Made by a program: the position numbers and the translations under genes
The notes under the pieces: generated by a model
Seen by the model: only the letters and a program-made list of their open reading frames with translations
Told to the model about the DNA's origin: nothing
Databases searched by the model: none
Part shown: piece by piece, positions 41,796 to 49,295 of the stretch
How positions within the stretch are numbered: the first letter of the stretch is position 1
How the letters are laid out: every line of letters starts with the position of its first letter
Origin: Myxococcales bacterium
Lineage (GTDB): Bacteria > Myxococcota > Myxococcia > Myxococcales > JAKAPL01
Direction of reading: 5' to 3'
Assembly (NCBI GenBank): GCA_021783235.1
Contig: JAJXUD010000030.1
Span: 1-49,295 of the forward strand
DNA: 49,295 nt

Positions 41796-42782
41796 ATGCC
41801 CCGCAAGACCGATCCCAAGAGGCCGGCCACCCGCCGCCGTCGCCCGAAGCGGGAGGCCGCGACGGTGGGCCTCGGCGCCGGAGAGCTCGCCGCCAGCCCG
41901 CCCCCGCCCGAGCTGGAGGAGCTCGCGCGGACCGTCGCGGCGGACGGCGGCGCGGTGCTCGCGCGCTATCGCGACCCGTACGGCGGCCGCTGGCTCCTCC
42001 TCTGCGCCCTCCCGATCGAGCGCGTGGTCGCGACCCCCTACCAGCGCGACCTCTCGGACCCCCACGTGCGGCGGCTCTCGCTCGCCATCGACAAGGTCGG
42101 ATCGTTCCTCGACCCCATCGTCGCGGTGCGCGCCGGGGGCGACCCCGAGCGGCCCTACGAGACGCCGAACGGCCACCACCGACTCGGGGCGATGCGCGCG
42201 CTCGGCGCGAGGACGATCGTCGCCCTGCTCGCGCCGGATCCCGCGCTCGCCTTCCAGATCCTCGCCCTGAACACCGAGCGGGCGCACAACCTCCGCGAGC
42301 GGTCGCTCGAGGTCGTCCGGATGGCGCGCGGCCTCGCTGCGCTCGGCGACGATCCCGAGTCTCGCTGGGCCTTCCAGCTCGAGGAGCCGGACCTCCTCGT
42401 GCTCGGCTTCTGTTACGAGGCGCGGCCCCGTTTCTCCGGCAGCGCCTACCAGCCGATCCTGCGCCGCAGCTGCGCCGAGTTCCTCGAGGCGCCGCTGTCG
42501 CGGGCGCTCGAGATCAGGGCAGCCCAGGCGAAGGAGCTGCTCGCGCTCGACGACGAGGTGACGAAGGCGGTGCAGGCGCTCCAGGCGCGCGGCCTCGAGA
42601 GCCCCTACCTGCGGCTCTTCGTCGTCGCGCGGCTGAACCCGCTTCGCTTTTCGAGGGGGGCGAGCGCCGACTTCGGCGAGACGATGGCGAAGATGCGCGC
42701 CGCCGCGGCGAAGTTCGACGCGGCCGCGATCCGCAAGGAGGACCTCGCCCGCACGCCGCCCGCCCATGGGGATGGGGAGTGA
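41796..42782 (+). CDS. ParB/Sulfiredoxin-like domain protein
   Basis: A 328-residue protein. After a basic N-terminus (PRKTDPKRPATRRRRPKR) there is a ParB N-terminal-like domain: IERVVATPYQRDLSDPHVRRLSLAID, DPIVAVRAGG and the nucleotide-site-like PNGHHRLGAMRALG. The C-terminal half is helical without the usual ParB helix-turn-helix. It is not next to parA and is not a standard segregation ParB; a stand-alone regulator or nuclease-like role is possible. ATG 41796 is preferred over TTG 41757. Confidence 0.75.
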   Translation: MPRKTDPKRPATRRRRPKREAATVGLGAGELAASPPPPELEELARTVAADGGAVLARYRDPYGGRWLLLCALPIERVVATPYQRDLSDPHVRRLSLAIDKVGSFLDPIVAVRAGGDPERPYETPNGHHRLGAMRALGARTIVALLAPDPALAFQILALNTERAHNLRERSLEVVRMARGLAALGDDPESRWAFQLEEPDLLVLGFCYEARPRFSGSAYQPILRRSCAEFLEAPLSRALEIRAAQAKELLALDDEVTKAVQALQARGLESPYLRLFVVARLNPLRFSRGASADFGETMAKMRAAAAKFDAAAIRKEDLARTPPAHGDGE

Positions 42783-42797
42783 GCGCGGGACGCCGCG

Positions 42798-43829
42798 CTA
42801 CTTCAGCGCGAGCTCGAGCAGCCGCGTGAGCAGCGACGGGTAGTCGATGCCCGCCGCCGCCGCCTCCTGCGGGAGGAGCGAGGCCGCGGTGAGCCCCGGG
42901 AGCGTGTTGGTCTCGAGCAGGATCGGCGAGTCGTCGGGTCGCAGGATGAAGTCCGATCGCGAGTAGGCGCGGCAGCCGAGCGCCTCGTGCGCGGCGAGCG
43001 CGATCGCCTGCACCGACTCCCGCGCCCGCTCCGAGATGCGGGCCGGGGTGATCTCGTCCGACTGGCCGGCGGTGTACTTCGCGACGTAGTCGAAGAAGGC
43101 GCTCGACCTCGGCACGATCTCGGTCGCGGGCAGGGGCGAGGTCTTCCCGGTGGCCGGCTCCTCGAGCACCCCGCAGGTGAGCTCGCGCCCGTGGATCAGC
43201 TCCTCGACGAGGAGCGGCTCCCCGCGCCCGAGCGCTCGCTCGAGCGCGGGGGCGAGCGCGGCGTCCTCCCGGACGATCTCGACCCCGACGCTCGAGCCGC
43301 CGTCGCGCGGCTTGACGACGCAGCCGCCCGGGAAGGCGGCGCGCAGCCGCTCGATGGCCGAGGCGAGCGGGGTCTCGCTGGCGAGCTCGAGCTCGCGGGC
43401 GAGCGGCAGCCCCTTCCCGCGGAAGATCCGCTTCGCCGCCAGCTTGTTCATGGCGTGCCCGCTCGCCTCGGGCCCCGAGCCCGTGTAGCGGATCGCCCGC
43501 TTCTCGAGGATGGCTTGCACCTCTCCGTCCTCGCCGTAGATGCCGTGCAGACCGATGAAGCAGACGTCGGGCCGCCAGGGCATGGGCGTTTCGTCCTCGG
43601 GCCGCCAGGCCGTCGCGTTCGGCAGGGCGTCGCGCCACGAGCGCTCCCTCGGGTGCGGCAGCGGGGCGAAGTGCCAGACCCGCTCGCGATCGACGAAGAC
43701 GGGTGCGGCGTCGAAGCGGCTCCGGTCGAGCCGCTCGAGGATGAGCGAACCGGTGAGCAGCGAGATCTCGTGCTCGGAGGAGGGGCCGCCGAGCAGGACG
43801 GCGACGAGGGGGCGAATGGGAGAGGCCAC
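42798..43829 (-). CDS. ddl: D-alanine-D-alanine ligase
   Basis: A 343-residue ATP-grasp enzyme for the D-Ala-D-Ala terminus of peptidoglycan precursors. GGPSSEHEIS, GLHGIYGEDG, YTGSGPEASGHAMNK, VVKPRDGGSSVGV and ETNTLPGLT are the family signatures in order. It is unusual in standing away from a division/cell-wall cluster, and no murC or ftsQ is adjacent. An additional region (TPMPWRPDVCFIG) is normal. The upstream gene on the same strand is separated by a strong hairpin, so it probably has its own promoter. Confidence 0.92.
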   Translation of the reverse strand: MASPIRPLVAVLLGGPSSEHEISLLTGSLILERLDRSRFDAAPVFVDRERVWHFAPLPHPRERSWRDALPNATAWRPEDETPMPWRPDVCFIGLHGIYGEDGEVQAILEKRAIRYTGSGPEASGHAMNKLAAKRIFRGKGLPLARELELASETPLASAIERLRAAFPGGCVVKPRDGGSSVGVEIVREDAALAPALERALGRGEPLLVEELIHGRELTCGVLEEPATGKTSPLPATEIVPRSSAFFDYVAKYTAGQSDEITPARISERARESVQAIALAAHEALGCRAYSRSDFILRPDDSPILLETNTLPGLTAASLLPQEAAAAGIDYPSLLTRLLELALK

Positions 43830-43873
43830 CCCCGAACCATAGCCGAAAGCAGCCGAAAGCCCACGCGGAAGGA

Positions 43874-43904
43874 GAGCGCCCGGCTCCTTCGAGCCGGGAC
43901 GCTC
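43874..43904 (-). terminator. Strong hairpin downstream of the repetitive secreted protein gene
   Basis: CCCGGCTC (43879-43886) pairs with GAGCCGGG (43891-43898) around the tetraloop CTTC, and GAGCG/CGCTC extend the stem past one bulged A. It lies 12 bp beyond the stop codon of the 43917 gene and upstream of ddl. Confidence 0.65.
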
Positions 43905-43916
43905 CCCTCACCGCCC

Positions 43917-44324
43917 TCAGTAGTTGCTACCGCCCGGCTGCGTCGTGCCGTTCGGACTCGCGCCGGTGCCGGGCTGCGTGGTGGAGCCCGGGGGCTGGTT
44001 CATCTGGCCCGGAGGCTGGTTCGTCTCGCCCGGGGGCTGGTTCATCTGGCCCGGAGGCTGGTTCGTCTCACCCGGGGGCTGGTTCATCTGGCCCGACCCC
44101 GTGCCGGTTCCCGGCTGGTTGTTCGGGCTCAGCCCGTTGTTCGGGTTCGCCGACCCCGGCGCGTTGTTGTAGCTGCCGGTCCCGGGGCTGGTCCCCTCGT
44201 TCATCCCGCCGCCCGGGCTACCGCTACCCTGGTCCTCGGTCCCACCCGCGCCCTGGGCGAACGCCGCCGGCGCGAGGAAGAGCCCGAGGGCCATCGCTGC
44301 GAGCAAGCTGACGAGCTTTTTCAT
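43917..44324 (-). CDS. Secreted low-complexity repeat protein
   Basis: A 135-residue protein with signal peptide MKKLVSLLAAMALGLFLAPAAFA. The mature part is Gly/Asn/Pro/Gln/Thr-rich and contains five 7-residue units alternating MNQPPGE/S and TNQPPGQ (DNA 43990-44094). A few Asn/Pro and GTGxG stretches flank the repeats. No Cys and almost no hydrophobic residue occur in the mature region, so it is probably disordered and exported to the periplasm or surface. GGAGGGA precedes ATG 44324. Function unknown. Confidence 0.75.
   Translation of the reverse strand: MKKLVSLLAAMALGLFLAPAAFAQGAGGTEDQGSGSPGGGMNEGTSPGTGSYNNAPGSANPNNGLSPNNQPGTGTGSGQMNQPPGETNQPPGQMNQPPGETNQPPGQMNQPPGSTTQPGTGASPNGTTQPGGSNY
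43990..44094 (-). repeat. Five 21-bp coding repeats
   Basis: Five tandem 21-bp units alternate between two sequence types, so the real period is 42 bp. Each encodes seven residues of the form xNQPPGx. Unit boundaries fall at 43990, 44011, 44032, 44053 and 44074. One unit differs by a single base (CTCACCC for CTCGCCC). Confidence 0.85.
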
Positions 44325-44397
44325 CTTTCCTCCCTCCTGTGCGAAGCATTGGGTGAAGCATGACCACGCGGAGGGACGCCGCCAACGCCGCCCGGCG

Positions 44398-47300
44398 CTA
44401 GCTCGGGAGCGCGCAGCCCGAGAGATCGGAGAGCAGGCGGCGGGCCGCTTCGAGGAGGTCCGCGTCCTTGGGCTCGCCGTCGACCCGCGCCACGAGCTTC
44501 ATGTCGGGGGTGAGCCGCCAGGCGCCCTTGCTGCGCTGCACCTTCGCGGCGAGCTTCCCCGGGTCGAGGGTCGGGCTCGGTCCGAGGGAGACGACGAGCC
44601 GGCCGGGGCCGCTCTCGAGGCCGCGCAGCCCGAGCTTGCGCAGGCCGATCTTGAGCGAGGTCTGCGCGGTGAGGAGGTCGACCTCGACGGGCAGCTCTCC
44701 GCAGCGATCGCGCAGCTCGCCGCGCACATCGTCGATCTCGTCGTCGCTCTGCGCCTGCGCGAGCTTCTTGTAGAAGAGCAGCCGCTGGTGGACGTCGGGG
44801 AGCAGCTCCTCGGGGAGGAGCGCGGAGACGGGCAGCGAGATCTCGGGCTCGACCTCCTCGCGCGGCGGCTCGCCGCGGATCTCGCGCACGGCCTCGTCCA
44901 TGAGCTGGCTGTAGAGATCGAAGCCGACCGCGGCGATGGTCCCGGACTGGTCGGGGCCGAGCAGGTTGCCGGCGCCGCGGAGTTCGAGGTCGTGGGAGGC
45001 GATGCGGAAGCCCGAGCCGAGCTCGGTGAACTCCTGCAGCGCCTCGAGTCTCCTCGACGCCTCCTTCGTGATCTGCCGCCGTCGCGGGATGAGGAGGTGG
45101 CAGTAGGCTCGCTCGTTGCTGCGGCCGACGCGCCCGCGGAGCTGGTAGAGCTGCGCGAGGCCGAACGTGTCGGCGCGGCTCACGACCATCGTGTTGGCGG
45201 AGGGGATGTCGAGGCCCGACTCGATGATGGAGGTGCAGAGCAAGACGTCGTGCTGCCGGTCGATGAACTCGCTCATCACGCGATCGAGCTGGTGCTCCTC
45301 CATCTGGCCGTGGGCGACCGCGACCCGGACCTGCGGCAAGAGCTCGTGGAGGAACTTCTCCATGGCGCCGATCGAGCGGACCCGGTTGTGGACGAAGAAG
45401 ACCTGCCCGCCGCGCGCCAGCTCGCGCTCGATGGCCTCCTTGACGACGCCGGGCTCGAAGCGCTGCACGAACGTCCGGATGGCGCGCCGGTCCTCGGGCG
45501 CGGTCGCGATGATCGACAGGTCGCGGATGCCGGCCATCGACATGTGGAGCGTCCGCGGGATCGGGGTCGCCGACAGCGTGAGGACGTCGACGAGCTTGCG
45601 CAGCTTCTTCAGCCGCTCCTTCTGGGCGACGCCGAAGCGCTGCTCCTCGTCGACGACGACGAGGCCGAGGTCCTTGAAGGCGACCTCCCGGGCGAGCAGC
45701 TTGTGCGTGCCGATCACGACGTCGATGCGCCCGGCGGCGAGCTCGTCGCGGATCTTCCGCGTCTCCTGCGCGTCGCGCAGCCGCGAGAGCATCTCGATCC
45801 GGACCGGGTAGTCCTTGAAGCGCTCGCGGAAGGTCCGGAAGTGCTGGGCCGCGAGCACGGTGGTCGGCACGAGCACCGCCACCTGCCGCTTGTCCTGGAC
45901 CACCTTGAAGGCCGCCCGCAGCGCCACCTCGGTCTTGCCGAAGCCGACGTCGCCGCAGACGAGCCGGTCCATCGGGCGGGGCCGCTCGAGGTCGCGCAAG
46001 ACCTCGTCGATGGCGCGCGCCTGGTCGGGCGTCTCTTCGAACGGGAAGTCCGATTCGAACTGGCGGAAGTAGGGGTCGGGGGCGGAGTAGGCCGGGCGGG
46101 CGTGCGCCTCGCGGGCGGCGTAGATGTCGAGGAGCTCGGCCGCCATCTGGAGCAGCTCCTCCTTCACGCGGGCCTTGGTCTTCGCCCAGCCCTGGCCGCC
46201 GAGCCTGTCGAGCCGGACGAGCGCCGGGTCGGCGCCCTGGAACTTCTGGACCTGCCGGAGCTTCGTGACGGGGAGGTAGAGCTTGTCGGCCCCTTCGTAC
46301 TGCAGGAGCAAGAACTCCTGGTCGACGCCCCGGATCGGCATCCGGACGAGGCCGGCGTAGCGCGCGATGCCGTGGTCGACGTGGACCACGAGGTCGCCGT
46401 CGTTCAGCTCGCGGAAGGCGTCGATGAACGGCTGCTCGGGTCGCCGCTGCCGCGTCTGCCGGCGCGCCTGCTGGCCGAAGATCTCCTCGTCGGCGACGAC
46501 CGCGATTCCGGCGGGGCCGTCGACGAAGCCCTGGCTGACCTCGCCGACGAAGAGGTGCGCGTGGATGGCGGCGTCGTAGAGCGGCTCGTGGGCCTCGGCG
46601 AACGGCTCGGCGTGGAGCTTCACCATCAGCCGCCGATCGAGGAGGAGCCGCTTGAGCCGCTCGGCCTGCGCGGCGCCGTGGCAGGCGACCGCGCCGGCGA
46701 CGCCGCTCTCGCGCCAGCCCTCGAGCCGCGAGACGAGCGGCGTCAGCGCGCCGGTCTCGCCGTGGTGTTCGACGATCGCCTTGCGCAGGGAGGCGGTCTC
46801 GCCGAAGGAGAGCCGGATCGGCTCCGGGGCGCCCTGGCCGCCCCCGAGCCAGAGCCGGTGGGCCCGCAGCTGCCGGCGCCCCTCGAGCAGCGGCGCGACC
46901 TCGGCGAAGTGCTGCTCGGGAGGCAGCGCGATCTCGCCGCGCGAGCGGACCCCCTCGAACTCGGCCGCGAGCTGCGCCCCGAGCCGCTCGAGCTCGGCCG
47001 AGATGGCCGCCGGGTCGTCGAGGAGGAAGAGCGCGTCCTTCGGGAGGTAGTCGACGACGGTGGAGAGGCGGCCGCCGAAGAAGCCCGGGAAGAGGCCGTG
47101 GATGCCGGGGGAGAGGCGCCCCTCCTGGATCGGATCGACGAGCTCGCGCAGCCGCTTCGAGGGGAGGTTCACCTGATCGGCGGCGTCGCGCAGCGCCGCG
47201 ACGGCGGCCTGCTTCGTCTCGACGGTGAAGAGGATCTCGCGCGCGGGCGCGACGTAGAGCTCGCCGAGGTCGCCGAGCGTCCGCTGGCTCTCCGGGTCGA

Positions 47301-47979
47301 AGAGCCGCATCGACTCGATCTCGTCCCCGAAGAGCTCGAGCCTGGCCGGCCGCCGGTAGACGGGCGAGTGGAGGTCGACGACGCTGCCTCGCACCGAGAA
47401 GGTCCCAGGGTCCTCGACGAGCGGCACGCGGGCGTAGCCGAGCTCGACGAGCTTCTGCGCCAGGGCGTCGCGGTCCACCTCGCCGCCCTTGCCGAGCAGC
47501 TCGGCGCCCGCGTCGAGCCGGCCGCGCGGCAGGACCCTGCGGCCGAGCGCGCGGGCCGACAGCACGAGCGCCGCCGGCCGCTTGCCGAGGCCGCGCTGGG
47601 ACAAGAGGAAGAGCGTCCGCAGCCGGGCGAGCTCGAGGCCCCGATCGGGAGAGAACTCGTCGTAGGGGAGTTGCTCGTCGACGGGAAGGCGCACGACCGC
47701 GGGGGCGTCGTCGGCCGCGTCGTCGCCGAGGAAGAAGCGCAGGTCGCGCTCGAGGAGGTCGGCGGCGTCCTCGTCCGGCGCGACGGCGACGAGCGGGCCG
47801 AGGCCGCGCCGCAAAAGCTGGCGCGCGAGCTGGCCCCGCGCGGCGCCGGAGAGGCCCAGGAGGTCGGCCGATCCCTGCCGCTGGAGCGCCTCGACGAGGC
47901 GGGGGAGACCGCCGTCTCCGCCGGCTTGCCCGTGCGCTGCGATCTCGAGCGAGCTCGTCTGGGCGTCCAAGGTGTCCAC
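44398..47979 (-). CDS. mfd: Transcription-repair coupling factor
   Basis: A protein of about 1193 residues (E. coli Mfd is 1148). The UvrB-like N-terminal part is followed by a CarD-like RNA-polymerase-interacting domain (LNDGDLVVHVDHGIARYAGL) and RecG-like translocase motifs: GDVGFGKTEVALRAAFK (near 675), VDEEQRFGVAQKE, SATPIPRTLHMS, and STIIESGLDIP-type segment (TSIIESGLDIPSANT) with QLRGRVGRS. The C-terminal TRCF domain is present. Mfd removes RNA polymerase stalled at lesions and recruits UvrA. No ATG is available; GTG 47979 is the best start, with TTG 47970 as alternative, and both lack a clear ribosome binding site. It follows the methyltransferase remnant by 46 bp. Confidence 0.95.
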   Translation of the reverse strand: MDTLDAQTSSLEIAAHGQAGGDGGLPRLVEALQRQGSADLLGLSGAARGQLARQLLRRGLGPLVAVAPDEDAADLLERDLRFFLGDDAADDAPAVVRLPVDEQLPYDEFSPDRGLELARLRTLFLLSQRGLGKRPAALVLSARALGRRVLPRGRLDAGAELLGKGGEVDRDALAQKLVELGYARVPLVEDPGTFSVRGSVVDLHSPVYRRPARLELFGDEIESMRLFDPESQRTLGDLGELYVAPAREILFTVETKQAAVAALRDAADQVNLPSKRLRELVDPIQEGRLSPGIHGLFPGFFGGRLSTVVDYLPKDALFLLDDPAAISAELERLGAQLAAEFEGVRSRGEIALPPEQHFAEVAPLLEGRRQLRAHRLWLGGGQGAPEPIRLSFGETASLRKAIVEHHGETGALTPLVSRLEGWRESGVAGAVACHGAAQAERLKRLLLDRRLMVKLHAEPFAEAHEPLYDAAIHAHLFVGEVSQGFVDGPAGIAVVADEEIFGQQARRQTRQRRPEQPFIDAFRELNDGDLVVHVDHGIARYAGLVRMPIRGVDQEFLLLQYEGADKLYLPVTKLRQVQKFQGADPALVRLDRLGGQGWAKTKARVKEELLQMAAELLDIYAAREAHARPAYSAPDPYFRQFESDFPFEETPDQARAIDEVLRDLERPRPMDRLVCGDVGFGKTEVALRAAFKVVQDKRQVAVLVPTTVLAAQHFRTFRERFKDYPVRIEMLSRLRDAQETRKIRDELAAGRIDVVIGTHKLLAREVAFKDLGLVVVDEEQRFGVAQKERLKKLRKLVDVLTLSATPIPRTLHMSMAGIRDLSIIATAPEDRRAIRTFVQRFEPGVVKEAIERELARGGQVFFVHNRVRSIGAMEKFLHELLPQVRVAVAHGQMEEHQLDRVMSEFIDRQHDVLLCTSIIESGLDIPSANTMVVSRADTFGLAQLYQLRGRVGRSNERAYCHLLIPRRRQITKEASRRLEALQEFTELGSGFRIASHDLELRGAGNLLGPDQSGTIAAVGFDLYSQLMDEAVREIRGEPPREEVEPEISLPVSALLPEELLPDVHQRLLFYKKLAQAQSDDEIDDVRGELRDRCGELPVEVDLLTAQTSLKIGLRKLGLRGLESGPGRLVVSLGPSPTLDPGKLAAKVQRSKGAWRLTPDMKLVARVDGEPKDADLLEAARRLLSDLSGCALPS

Positions 47980-48025
47980 GGTCCGTCGAAGGGAACGCGC
48001 ATCTAAGGTCCCGCCATCCGCCCCG

Positions 48026-48361
48026 TCAAGGATCGGGGAGGCGCGCCCAGGCGAGCAGGCGGGGGAACGGGTACAGGAGGGGCCGCCCCGGCGGCAGACG
48101 CGACGGCAGCCGTTCACGGTAGGCCGAGAGGAAACGCGGGAACAGGGGGCCGAGCCGCGCCTCGTAGGCGGTGAGCAGGGTGCCGCGGACCCACTCGACC
48201 ACCGCCTCGGGGCCGTCGAGGAGGTGGGGGTAGACCTGGAGCCGGACCGCCTGCTCGGTGAAGCCGAGCCGGAAGAGGAGCTCGGCGTAGCCGACCGGCG
48301 AGAGGACCGGCGAGCGCCGGACGAAGCCCTCGAGGGCCCCCGCGAACTCGGGCTCGGCGTG
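48026..48361 (-). pseudogene. C-terminal fragment of a trans-aconitate methyltransferase-like enzyme
   Basis: This 111-residue frame ends at TGA 48028-48026. It reads FAGALEGFVRRSPVLSPVGY, LLFRLGFTEQAVRLQVYPH, EAVVEWVRGTLLTAYEARLG and YPFPRLLAWAR, which matches the C-terminal half of Tam-type class I methyltransferases. The SAM-binding N-terminal half is absent: in frame, TGA at 48364-48362 stops it, and the sequence beyond is the 42-bp repeat element. No start codon or ribosome binding site is visible. It is either a genuinely truncated gene or the product of misassembly across the array. Confidence 0.75.
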
Positions 48362-48422
48362 TCAGGGATGTATTGACCTGTTCCAAGGGCTCGAAAGAAC
48401 TCGGAACACCCTCCTGAAGAGG
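48362..48422. other. Low-GC boundary segment between methyltransferase remnant and repeat array
   Basis: About 60 bp that belong neither to the methyltransferase nor to the 42-bp unit and are poorer in G+C than the neighbouring genes. It resembles a unique end of the repeat element. No promoter or coding signal was recognised. Confidence 0.45.
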
Positions 48423-48898
48423 CATCACCGACCGGTGAAGCCTCCTGACGGGTTGGTGAAGAGCCATCACCGACCGGTGAAGCCTCATGACGGGTCGGTG
48501 ATGAGCCATCACCGACCGGTGAAGCCTCATGACGGGTCGGTGATGAGCCATCACCGACCGGTGAAGCCTCATGACGGGTCCGTGATGAGTCATCACCGAC
48601 CGGTGATGCCTCATGACGGGTCCGTGATGAGCCATCACCGACCGGTGAAGCCTCATGACGGGTCGGTGATGAGTCATCACCGACCGGTGAAGCCTCATGA
48701 CGGGTCCGTGAAGAGTCATCACCGACCGGTGAAGCCTCATGACGGGTCCGTGATGAGCCATCACCGACCGGTGAAGCCTCATGACGGGTCCGTGATGAGC
48801 CATCACCGACCGGTGAAGCCTCTTGACGGGTCGGTGATGAGTCATCACCGACCGGTGAAGCCTCTTGATGGGTCCGTGATGAGCCATCACCGACCGGT
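48423..48898. repeat. Array of about 11.4 tandem 42-bp hairpin repeats
   Basis: Units start at 48423 and then every 42 bp (48465, 48507, 48549 ... 48885), eleven full copies and a 14-16 bp partial one. Each opens with the fixed block CATCACCGACCGGTGA, containing TCACCG and CGGTGA as inverted halves. The end of one unit and the start of the next form a second inverted repeat, GGTCGGTGATG and CATCACCGACC (11 bp, 3-nt loop), perfect in several junctions (for example 48495-48517 region) and with one or two mismatches in others. The second half of the unit carries nearly all variation. G+C is clearly lower than in the flanking genes. There are no spacers, so it is not CRISPR. Confidence 0.93.
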
Positions 48899-49295
48899 AC
48901 AGGCTCTGCACCAGTCCGTCGAGGGGCTCGAGCTCGCCGTCGTGGCTCTGCGCCCACCGGTTGCGGCCCTCCTTCAACCCGCCCAGCCGGTGCCGCCAGG
49001 GCGAGGGCCTCTCGACCTGCCGCTCGAGGCTCACGAGCCCTCGGTCTTGCTCGCCGACCTCGAGCTTCTCGTCGTCGACGTCGAGGGGCAGCCCCTCTTC
49101 GAAGCGCTCGTCCTCGAGCGGCTCGTCGCTCACCGCCACGACGACGAGGAGCTGCCCCTTCGGCGAGCGGTCGAGCGTCACCCGCGGGCGGAAGTGGCCG
49201 CAATCCTTGCCGCAACGCGTCTCTTCCTCGCCCGAGTGGGCGAACTCGGCGTCGACGTGCAGCGCTTCGGGCCCGACGGCCGCGTGGAGGCCGCG
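48899..49295 (-). CDS. Unidentified protein, 5' end outside window and 3' end fused to the repeat array
   Basis: From the window edge the minus strand encodes a frame with strongly GC3-biased, native-looking codons: LHAAVGPEALHVDAEFAHSG, RCGKDCGHFRPRVTLDRS, GQLLVVVAVSDEPLEDERF, LPLDVDDEKLEVGEQDRGL. I do not recognise the family. A close Cys pair (RCGKDC) might bind metal. At about 48899 the frame enters the 42-bp array, where it would add 14-residue repeats of the type RSVMAHHGPVMRLH, and stays open until 48114 in the wrong frame for the methyltransferase. The natural C-terminus is therefore probably lost or altered. Confidence 0.6.

Noticed and set aside
41796-42782. Chromosome-segregation ParB and nearby origin
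   Set aside because: No parA, gidA/B, dnaA or parS-like sites are seen, and the helix-turn-helix is missing.
44353-48006. Long plus-strand open frame of over 1200 codons opposite mfd
   Set aside because: It mirrors mfd codon bias, is Glu/Leu/Arg/Val-rich without domains, and mfd is certain.
48423-48898. CRISPR array
   Set aside because: The 42-bp units abut without unique spacers, and no cas genes are in the window.
1-49295. tRNA or rRNA genes
   Set aside because: Intergenic gaps are short; none showed a tRNA-like cloverleaf or rRNA sequence on reading.

Overview
The window is one very GC-rich, densely packed bacterial chromosome segment (roughly 70-75% G+C, third codon positions almost always G or C) that reads as a member of the Myxococcota, the former myxobacterial Deltaproteobacteria. 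The best taxonomic evidence is an adjacent CarD/CarG regulatory pair, a partnership I know only from myxobacteria. Two tandem PilZ proteins of the myxobacterial paralogous type, a DUF4388 regulator and an OmpA lipoprotein with thrombospondin type-3 repeats agree with this. No rRNA, tRNA, CRISPR, transposase or phage genes were seen. It looks like ordinary core chromosome except at the right edge.

Layout. 1-4.9 kb: a HEAT-repeat protein cut by the window edge, radA, a tetraheme cytochrome/5'-nucleotidase-like lipoprotein with an in-frame UGA that looks like selenocysteine, and two PilZ proteins. 4.9-9.8 kb: glpK, an esterase, a DUF4398-OmpA envelope pair and a second alpha/beta hydrolase. 9.7-14.8 kb: a tightly overlapping leftward operon carD-carG-membrane protein-GT39 glycosyltransferase-EamA transporter. 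14.8-18.2 kb: ABC-F ATPase, DUF2062 protein, endonuclease III, peptide deformylase. 18.2-23.7 kb: a leftward chain galU-unknown-priA-pseudoreceiver/DUF4388 protein, followed by def. 23.8-30.9 kb: an outer-membrane protein, a TPR protein, a UDP-sugar dehydrogenase, an unknown protein, an aldo/keto reductase and a secreted metallophosphoesterase. 31-34.9 kb: a small ribbon-helix-helix protein, a WecA-like GT4 enzyme with a GAF-like tail, and asparagine synthetase. 34.9-38.7 kb: a lipoprotein, a three-gene ABC-2 exporter and a small unknown protein. 38.7-44.3 kb: quinone oxidoreductase, an HPF-like protein divergent from a family-5 uracil-DNA glycosylase, a hydrolase, a ParB-like protein, ddl and a repetitive Pro/Gly/Asn secreted protein. 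44.4-49.3 kb: mfd, the C-terminal remnant of a methyltransferase, an array of about 11.4 copies of a 42-bp hairpin repeat, and the end of an unidentified gene.

Themes. GalU, the UDP-sugar dehydrogenase, the GT4 enzyme, the GT39 enzyme and perhaps the asparagine synthetase could feed surface polysaccharide synthesis. RadA, PriA, Nth, UDG and Mfd form a scattered DNA-maintenance set.

The most interesting signals are: (1) the probable selenoprotein at 2642-3988, where UGA replaces the second Cys of an EPCGC motif and is followed by a SECIS-like hairpin with its loop 20 nt downstream; (2) the 42-bp hairpin array at 48423-48898, flanked by pieces of two different genes; and (3) the CarD/CarG operon, with a histone-H1-like CarD tail and a Gln-substituted archaemetzincin-type CarG that also carries a second motif change. 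All family assignments are by eye from translated sequence; no database search was run.
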